From Actinoallomurus sp963736325 (GTDB lineage Bacteria; Actinomycetota; Actinomycetes; Streptosporangiales; Streptosporangiaceae), in the NCBI GenBank assembly GCA_963736325.1, contig CAVTOG010000016.1:558001-622000 (forward strand): 64,000 bases of DNA, given 5' to 3'. The translations under genes were made by a program, and so were the position numbers. The notes beneath the pieces are model-generated. The model was not told the DNA's origin. It ran no database searches and saw only the letters and a program-made list of their open reading frames with translations. Positions 59,043-64,000 of this stretch are shown here, in pieces; position 1 is the stretch's first letter, and each line of letters begins with the position of its first letter.

Positions 59043-60470
59043 GTGGCGGACGTGACGGACGGTGCAGGGCCAGTGGTGACCGGCGAAGACTGGCAGGCCG
59101 CGGTGCTTGAGGAGCTCGGTGTCGAGCCGGGGCTGACCATCTTCCCTGCCGATGAGAAACTCCCCACGGCGTCGACGGGACTCGACGATCACTCGCGGCC
59201 CTCGCAGCCGTCCCTGGTGCCGGTCCCCTCGACGTCCGATCCGGCTCCGGCGCACCAGGTGTCCGCGTCGGCGAAAGCGCCGCCATCCGGCAGCCGGCCG
59301 GGGGAAGTCGATGGTACGGGGACGAACGGCCAGTCCCCATCGGCGTCCCCGCACGACGCGCCTCAGGATCCTGCGCTCTGGCCGTCGGGCGCGGAGTCCA
59401 CTCGGCTGGACGCCGTCTACAGGCCGGTCCCCTCTCCCGAGTCGCAGGACGCCGGGGGAGTCGTTTCCGCCCATCCGCTCGGCCCCCGGTTCCCCGCCCA
59501 TCCGGCCTCAGCGCCACGACCCTCGATACCGCCGACCCCGACCTCGACGCCGCCCGGCCAGATCCCGCCCGGCCATCAGCAGCCGCCACCGCCCGAGTCG
59601 GCCGGGCGGAGCATGCATGGAGACCCGTTGCTGCGCCGGGTCGGACGCGGGGTGCGGCGCGCGGTGGGCGCGTCCGCCGCGCAGGACATGCACGACTGGA
59701 CGGCGGTGGCGGACGGTCTGCGACGGCCGGTCACGACGATCCGGCGGATCATGGTGAGCAGTGTCCGCGGAGGAGCCGGGAAGACGACGGTCGCCGCGTT
59801 GATGGCCTCCGCGCTGGCCCGCCACCGCCAGGACCGAGTCCTGCTCATCGACGCCGACCCGGGGCTCGGCTCCCTGCCGATGCGCTTCGGCATGACCGGG
59901 GCCTCGTCGCTGCGTGACTTCGCGGGGCGTCGGCCGGCCTCCTTCGAGGAGGTCGCGCCGCACCTTACCCGGACGGACGCGGGACTGTGGGTGCTTCCCG
60001 GCGCCAGCACCGCGATGGCCGACCAGCCGCTCGACCTGGCGACCTATGAGTCCGCGACCTCCGTGCTGAGCCGGTTCTTCACCGTCGTCGTGATCGACTG
60101 CGGGGCCGGCATGGTCGGGGAGCTGCAGGAGGCGATCCTCGCGAGCGCCCATGCGTGCGTCCACGTCACGCCGGCCACCACCGACGGTGCGGTCGGTGTC
60201 TGCCAGGCGCTGGACTGGATGGAACGGAAGGGGTTCGGAAGACTCCTGCCGCGCACGGTGACCGTGTTCGCCACCCATGCTCCACATGCCAGGCCCGACC
60301 TCCACCGGGTCGCCGGGCTCCTGCGCGACAACGGAGTAGGTGTCATGTACATGCCCTACGACCGCCATCTCGCCTCGGGCGGGGTGCTCGTCCCCACCCT
60401 GCTGGCCGAGTCCACCCGTACGGCCGCGCTCGCACTCGCCGCCGAGACACTGACCCGGGCGAATCAGTGA
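59043..60470 (+). CDS. EspI-like MinD/ParA ATPase with Pro-rich N-terminus
   Basis: A 475-residue protein. Residues 1-200 are disordered and rich in Pro, Ser, Ala and Gly. Residues about 235-475 form a MinD/ParA ATPase: deviant Walker A VRGGAGKTT, switch LLIDADPGLGSLPMRFG, Walker B VVVIDCGAGM. This architecture is that of EspI (ESX-1-associated) and related proteins near actinobacterial type VII secretion loci. The nearby ART toxin tail fits a T7SS cargo module. GTG 59043 is chosen as the family-like start; GTG 59052 is possible. No eccC or esx genes are present. Confidence 0.8.
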   Translation: MADVTDGAGPVVTGEDWQAAVLEELGVEPGLTIFPADEKLPTASTGLDDHSRPSQPSLVPVPSTSDPAPAHQVSASAKAPPSGSRPGEVDGTGTNGQSPSASPHDAPQDPALWPSGAESTRLDAVYRPVPSPESQDAGGVVSAHPLGPRFPAHPASAPRPSIPPTPTSTPPGQIPPGHQQPPPPESAGRSMHGDPLLRRVGRGVRRAVGASAAQDMHDWTAVADGLRRPVTTIRRIMVSSVRGGAGKTTVAALMASALARHRQDRVLLIDADPGLGSLPMRFGMTGASSLRDFAGRRPASFEEVAPHLTRTDAGLWVLPGASTAMADQPLDLATYESATSVLSRFFTVVVIDCGAGMVGELQEAILASAHACVHVTPATTDGAVGVCQALDWMERKGFGRLLPRTVTVFATHAPHARPDLHRVAGLLRDNGVGVMYMPYDRHLASGGVLVPTLLAESTRTAALALAAETLTRANQ

Positions 60471-60502
60471 TCAAGCGAGGCAGGACTCGCCCTTGCATTC
60501 AT

Positions 60503-61048
60503 TCATCCGGTGCAGCGTCGACATGAGCTGCTCAGCCGCTCGGCTGGGACGCGGGTGATGGCGGTGTCGAGCTCGTTTGGCCCGCCGTTCGTCGTTGTAC
60601 TCACGCTCGCTGTCCGAATACTCCACATAGACTTCATGGCCCGTACAGACCGCCTAATAGCTCGGCGGGTTGCCGCTTGCCTCGGCCGGCAGGTCCGGGG
60701 CGTTGGCCAGGTGGTCGGGGCCGTAGTGTCGATGAGGACCGTGTCGCGTGATGGCTTGGCGCCGGTCGTGAAGTACGGCTTGAAGGGAACGGCCGTCGAC
60801 CGTGTCCGGGACCGGCACGCTGCCGAAGTTCTCAAGGTCGGGCACAGGTCGGTGTTCTGCGCGAGCGGGCCGTCTCGCGGCCGACCGCGACACCTTGGCC
60901 TGGTGACGACGAGCGGCAGGTCGACGTCGGTGTCATAGGCCGTCATCATTCCCTTGGGGAGCCGGGGCTCGCCCATGTGGAAGTCGTTGTCGGAGCCGAA
61001 CACGATGTAGGTGTCGCGGGCAACGCCGTTCGCCTTCAGCGCTGTCAA
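60503..61048 (-). pseudogene. arylsulfatase C-terminus, multiply frameshifted
   Basis: Minus-strand pieces in different frames match secreted sulfatases: TALKANGVARDTYIVFGSDN, then HMGEPRLPKGMMTAYDTDV; LAQNTDLCPT; in the next frame DLENFGSVPVPDTVDGRSLQ; then EVYVEYSDSEREYND. Conserved sulfatase positions are changed (DNDFHMGEPRL for DNGFHMGEHRL). The N-terminal half with the CxPxR active site is absent. It is a decayed passenger ending close to repeat 3. Confidence 0.75.
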
Positions 61049-61130
61049 CGACAGTAACCATCACCTGCCACGAACGCGTACGTGTCGCTCCTGACCTCGA
61101 TAGGAACATCCCTATCAGGGTGCTGCTCTT

Positions 61131-61168
61131 CCTTGTAAGCGGCAGGTCGCCGGTTCGAATCCGGCCGG
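61131..61168. repeat. att-like repeat 3
   Basis: 38 bp identical to the start of repeats 1 and 2. The following 7 bp differ (GTGCTCC instead of AGGCTCC). It marks the boundary between elements 2 and 3. Confidence 0.8.
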
Positions 61169-61357
61169 GTGCTCCCTATTTTCGCAGGTGATTGCGGTCC
61201 TGCACTGGTCGACCGAACCTCGTTCGACAGCAACGACAAGGTCGGACGGTCGCTCCGCCGTTGACGCCGAAGGCCGTGGCGGTTGTCCGGATGTCGTACG
61301 CCGGACCGTTCTCGGGCGCTACGAGGCAAAGAGCGCCGCCTTTGGGATAGGCGCACC

Positions 61358-61363
61358 TAGACT
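61358..61363 (+). promoter_or_regulatory. -10 element for a leaderless antitoxin mRNA
   Basis: TAGACT ends 7 nt before ATG 61371 with no ribosome-binding site between. Confidence 0.5.
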
Positions 61364-61370
61364 TGGTGGC

Positions 61371-61661
61371 ATGAGCGCGCAGCCGATCGAGGAACACGAC
61401 CCCCGGGACCCGCAGGTGATCCTTCGCGCCCTGCCTGAGCGTGAGTGCGACGAGTTCCTGCAGCAGTACCACGACGCGGTCGATGCTGCTCATGACCCGG
61501 CTGGCTACAAGCAACTCCAGCAGGTCTTGCACACCTGGAGTCTCGCTGTGGTAGCGACGAACAAGCCCGGGTACTACGAGGCGCTCGAAGACGCCAAGAA
61601 CGGCGTTGGCGAGTACGTCGCGTGGGAGGACGTCGTCGCGAAGTTCGACAGCACGCTGTGA
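61371..61661 (+). CDS. DUF6247-type antitoxin-like protein
   Basis: A 96-residue protein with EHDPRDPQVILRALPERECDEFLQQYHDAVDAAHDPAGYKQLQQVLHTWSL, the pattern of actinobacterial DUF6247 proteins. These are small helical proteins usually encoded before a RelE/ParE toxin. The stop overlaps the next gene (GTGA), so the two are coupled. It is expected to bind and silence the toxin and to repress its own promoter. Confidence 0.75.
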   Translation: MSAQPIEEHDPRDPQVILRALPERECDEFLQQYHDAVDAAHDPAGYKQLQQVLHTWSLAVVATNKPGYYEALEDAKNGVGEYVAWEDVVAKFDSTL

Positions 61662-61906
61662 CCTACCGGGCGGAGCTTTCTTCTGAAGCCCTCAGAGAAC
61701 TCAACGGCTTCCCTCGTGAGGCGTTCAAGGCGCTCACTGAGGTGATGGGCGCCGTGGTCGACAACCCTTACGATCCTCTACGCACGTTGCCGACCGCGGA
61801 CGAGCAGGTGCGGCGTGTCACGTTCGGAGACTGGGGCATGGCCACGTACGTCATCGTCGATGCTCCTCAGATCGTCCGGGTCGTCCACATCACCTGGGTC
61901 GGCTAA
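61658..61906 (+). CDS. RelE/ParE-like toxin
   Basis: GTG 61658 gives 82 residues. The RelE/ParE fold is visible: TYRAELSSEALRELNGFPREA (two helices), LRTLPTADEQVRRVTFGDWGMATYVIV (beta strands with Arg) and IVRVVHITWVG at the end. The classic C-terminal catalytic His/Arg/Tyr set is incomplete, as in many ParE-like proteins, so mRNA cleavage versus gyrase inhibition cannot be told. Coupled to the antitoxin gene. Confidence 0.75.
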   Translation: MTYRAELSSEALRELNGFPREAFKALTEVMGAVVDNPYDPLRTLPTADEQVRRVTFGDWGMATYVIVDAPQIVRVVHITWVG

Positions 61907-62346
61907 CCCTCAGCATTAGGCCGTACGGCACCGCCGCGTGACAGCAACGACAGCAACCATCGCCGCCCGTGGCCGCACGTCGGACACCGTCTACGTCGGT
62001 AAATGCGGGACGACCTGGGGTGTCTTTATTCCTGTAAGCGGCAGGTCGCCGGTTCGAATCCGGCCGGAGGCTCTCATTTTCCCAGGTGAGATGCCCTGTA
62101 GGGGATCATCCGGGCGCCTATTTTGACGGCAACGACGAACGCTGTCGAGCGGACGGTCGCGGAATCCGGGTTCGTGACATACCTGCCCGAAGACCGCCTG
62201 TGGCCTGGCCGTGTCCTCATTCGGGATCGGCTCGGGCGTACCTGCGCCCCCGGATGTGGGGCTGCCGCCCCCAAGGCTGAGGTCTGGAGGAAACGCTCAG
62301 CCTAGGTCGACAGCCCGGAGCCCTATTCCGACGGAGACGGGGATCA
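61907..62346. other. 440-bp gap holding repeat 4
   Basis: Contains GACAGCAACGACAGCAACC at 61941-61959, a motif also found (degenerately) before repeats 2 and 3, and the fourth att-like repeat. No supported gene. It is the right edge of the array. Confidence 0.5.
62033..62073. repeat. att-like repeat 4
   Basis: 41 bp from TGTAAGCGG to GGAGGCTC match repeats 1 and 2. One T of the CCTTGTAA start is missing, and the CCA end is lost (CTCTC). It probably is the outermost right att site. Confidence 0.8.
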
Positions 62347-62952
62347 TCAGCGGCGGTGGACGCTGACGGCATATCCGCCGTCGTTGTAAGGGTCGGTGTC
62401 CCAAGTGGCGAAGCGGTCGACAAAAGTGAGGCCGGCCGCGGCGCAGTGGGCGTCGTACTCGGGCAAGGTGATGCCGGGTGGTACCGGCAGGTGGGCTTCG
62501 TCCAAGCCGAATCCGGCGACCATTAGACCACCCGGGCGCAGGGTCGCGGCCAGGCAAGCGACCACCGCGGGCTCAGTGCCGGCGGCGAGAAGCGGGAAGA
62601 TATTGCCGGCGGCGACCACGAGATCGAAGTCCGCGGCCATATTGACCGCGGCTGGATCGAATCCAGCCAGGTCAGCCTGGATCCAGGGCAATCCTGGCGC
62701 CTCCTTCTGCGCCACCGCCAGCATGGACGGATCAAGATCCACACCGACACAGTCGTACCCGAGCTCCGCAAGGCGGATCATGACTCGCCCGGTGCCGCAT
62801 CCGGCGTCCAGCACCCGTGCTCCGGCGGGAACAAGTGCGGCGCAGAACCGCGCCTCACCGTGCATGTCGTTACCGCTACCGGCCAGCGCGGCGAACCGCG
62901 CGGCGTAGTCCTCCCCGGTTGTCCCACCGGTTAGCTCTTGCCAACGAGTCAT
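62347..62952 (-). CDS. class I SAM-dependent methyltransferase
   Basis: ATG 62952 gives 201 residues, starting MTRWQELTGGTTGEDYAARF. Motif I is VLDAGCGTGRVMIRLAELG, motif II acid VGVDLDPSML, motif IV QADLAGFDP and post-motif AAGNIFPLLAAG. It resembles small Methyltransf_25/11 proteins. The substrate is unknown. A frame extending to 63057 has no family match and is not used. It lies just outside the tRNA-Thr repeat array. Confidence 0.85.
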   Translation of the reverse strand: MTRWQELTGGTTGEDYAARFAALAGSGNDMHGEARFCAALVPAGARVLDAGCGTGRVMIRLAELGYDCVGVDLDPSMLAVAQKEAPGLPWIQADLAGFDPAAVNMAADFDLVVAAGNIFPLLAAGTEPAVVACLAATLRPGGLMVAGFGLDEAHLPVPPGITLPEYDAHCAAAGLTFVDRFATWDTDPYNDGGYAVSVHRR

Positions 62953-63128
62953 GGCGGCAAGTGTATTGAGCGGGCTGCCGGAGGCGACCGTCCGTCCGGG
63001 TCGCCACCTGGGACTTACGGCAGGGGCGGCTTCACGCCCCTGACTCAGCACGAACACGTTGCGTCGACTGATGCTCGCAGCAATGGTTCTACGCCATCGT
63101 CACCGACCTCATGGGCGCCCCGAACCCC

Positions 63129-64000
63129 TCAAAAACTGCCAAAGCACGATCCCAGATCGGTTGCCTCGGCCCCGACGGTGTCCTGGGTCATCAGCGACCT
63201 CATGCGCTCCTGTCGCCAGCGAGTCGGTGGAGTGCCGTAGCGGTTCTTGAAAGCGCGGCTGAATGCCGCCTCCGACGTGTAGCCAATTCTCTGCGCGATT
63301 AGCGTGACCGGAAGGGTGGTGTCGCGGAGCAGGGCGGTGGCGGTGTCCAGGCGTACGTGCGCGAGATAGGTGGCTGGCGGCTTCCCGACGCGTTCGACGA
63401 ACTGCGTGGCGAACCCCGATCGGGAAAGGTTGCATGCTCGGGCCAGCTTTTCGACTGTCCAGTCATGGCCGGGGTCTCGGTGGATTGCGCTCAGGGCCAG
63501 GCCGATCTGCGGGTCGAAGGCGCCGGCCAGCCAGTTCGGTTCGGCGTCCGTGCTGGCGGCCCAGGCGCGCAGGATCTGGATGAAGATCAGATCGAGGATG
63601 CGGGCGACCATTACCGCCGATCCTTGTGAGGGCGATTGCATCTCGATTTTGAGCATCCTGCGGGCGACTTCGAGCCCTTCGAGTGCTGGGCCGCTCTCGC
63701 CGCGCATGATGATCACGGACGGGAGGCTCCCGAGCAGGTGGCTTGCCTGCGGGTCGCCGATCGTGAATGTTCCGCAGAGCCAGCGCGCCGGATCAGGTGC
63801 GTCGTTCTCGGCTGCGCCGGCAGGCTCGCTCGCTTGCGCTCGCTTGCCTAGGTCGCTGATGTAGTGCGTGTCGCCGCGCGGGAGCAGGACGAAATCGCCG
63901 CGGCTTACGTGCTTGACGTGCGGGTCTCCGTCGATTCGCAGCGCGAGTTCGCCCTCTTCGACGATGTGCAGGCTGCCCATGTCGGCGAAGCCGATCGAGA
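63129..64000 (-). CDS. AraC family regulator, 5' end beyond window
   Basis: The frame is still open at the window edge (SIGFAD precedes Met at 63980), so the N-terminus is probably missing; ATG 63980 would give 283 residues. The N-terminal cupin_6 sensor domain contains GELALRIDGD and RGDFVLLPRGDTHYI. The C-terminal double HTH contains WTVEKLARACNLSRSGFATQFV, PVTLIAQRIGYTSEAAFSRAFK and GTPPTRWRQER. Such regulators often control an adjacent oxidoreductase gene. Here the target would lie outside the window. Confidence 0.85.
   Translation of the reverse strand, partial: SIGFADMGSLHIVEEGELALRIDGDPHVKHVSRGDFVLLPRGDTHYISDLGKRAQASEPAGAAENDAPDPARWLCGTFTIGDPQASHLLGSLPSVIIMRGESGPALEGLEVARRMLKIEMQSPSQGSAVMVARILDLIFIQILRAWAASTDAEPNWLAGAFDPQIGLALSAIHRDPGHDWTVEKLARACNLSRSGFATQFVERVGKPPATYLAHVRLDTATALLRDTTLPVTLIAQRIGYTSEAAFSRAFKNRYGTPPTRWRQERMRSLMTQDTVGAEATDLGSCFGSF

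Overview
The window is high-GC DNA from an actinomycete. Supporting markers are a mycothiol gene (mshA), carD, a SenX3/RegX3/PhoU phosphate-sensing set, an Rv0474-hbhA-Rv0476-like cluster, frequent GTG/TTG starts, GTGA/ATGA overlaps and several promoters placed for leaderless mRNAs. A Streptosporangiales/Thermomonosporaceae-like organism is my guess; no marker in the window fixes the genus.

Layout. 1-8.4 kb: small metabolism and envelope genes (BKACE-type lyase, asparaginase, DUF2207 membrane protein, zinc metallopeptidase, the HTH/HbhA/DUF2516 trio, SGNH lipoprotein, AlaX editing protein). 8.4-16.9 kb: regulator-target pairs, namely TetR/MMPL transporter, BlaI-BlaR1 facing cydAB across a near-ideal BlaI operator, and MarR facing an epimerase. 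17-19.6 kb: a complete, solitary alanyl-tRNA synthetase. 19.6-25.2 kb: a PadR-controlled MacB-like ABC exporter, an orphan sugar-binding lipoprotein and a second near-identical PadR with the same operator. 25.3-29.9 kb: an RsbW-like ATPase, a TOBE-domain scrap, an ECF41-type sigma factor lacking its SnoaL domain, a macrodomain protein, a membrane protein, a methyltransferase and an SDR.

30-32.6 kb carries mshA-ybjN-gpmA, normally followed closely by phoU-senX3-regX3. Here about 4.6 kb of accessory DNA (STAS protein and receiver-like protein that both lack their usual phospho-acceptor, a secreted protein, an NACHT-protein remnant) sits between gpmA and phoU. 37.2-49.4 kb returns to conserved genes: phoU, a PHO box, senX3-regX3, an LpqE-like lipoprotein, carD-ispF (ispD is absent from its usual place), fumarylacetoacetase, cysS, a stand-alone ClpC N-domain protein and rlmB.

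51.2-62.1 kb is a tandem array of degraded integrative elements at a tRNA-Thr(TGT) gene. The tRNA 3' half recurs three more times (53.8, 61.1 and 62.0 kb). The segments hold integrase fragments, an ABBA-fold aromatic prenyltransferase, IS481 and IS3 remnants, an IS-truncated ADP-ribosyltransferase toxin tail with a duplicated-domain putative immunity protein and an EspI-like MinD ATPase, a decayed sulfatase gene, and a DUF6247/RelE-like toxin-antitoxin pair. The window ends with a methyltransferase and an AraC regulator running off the edge.
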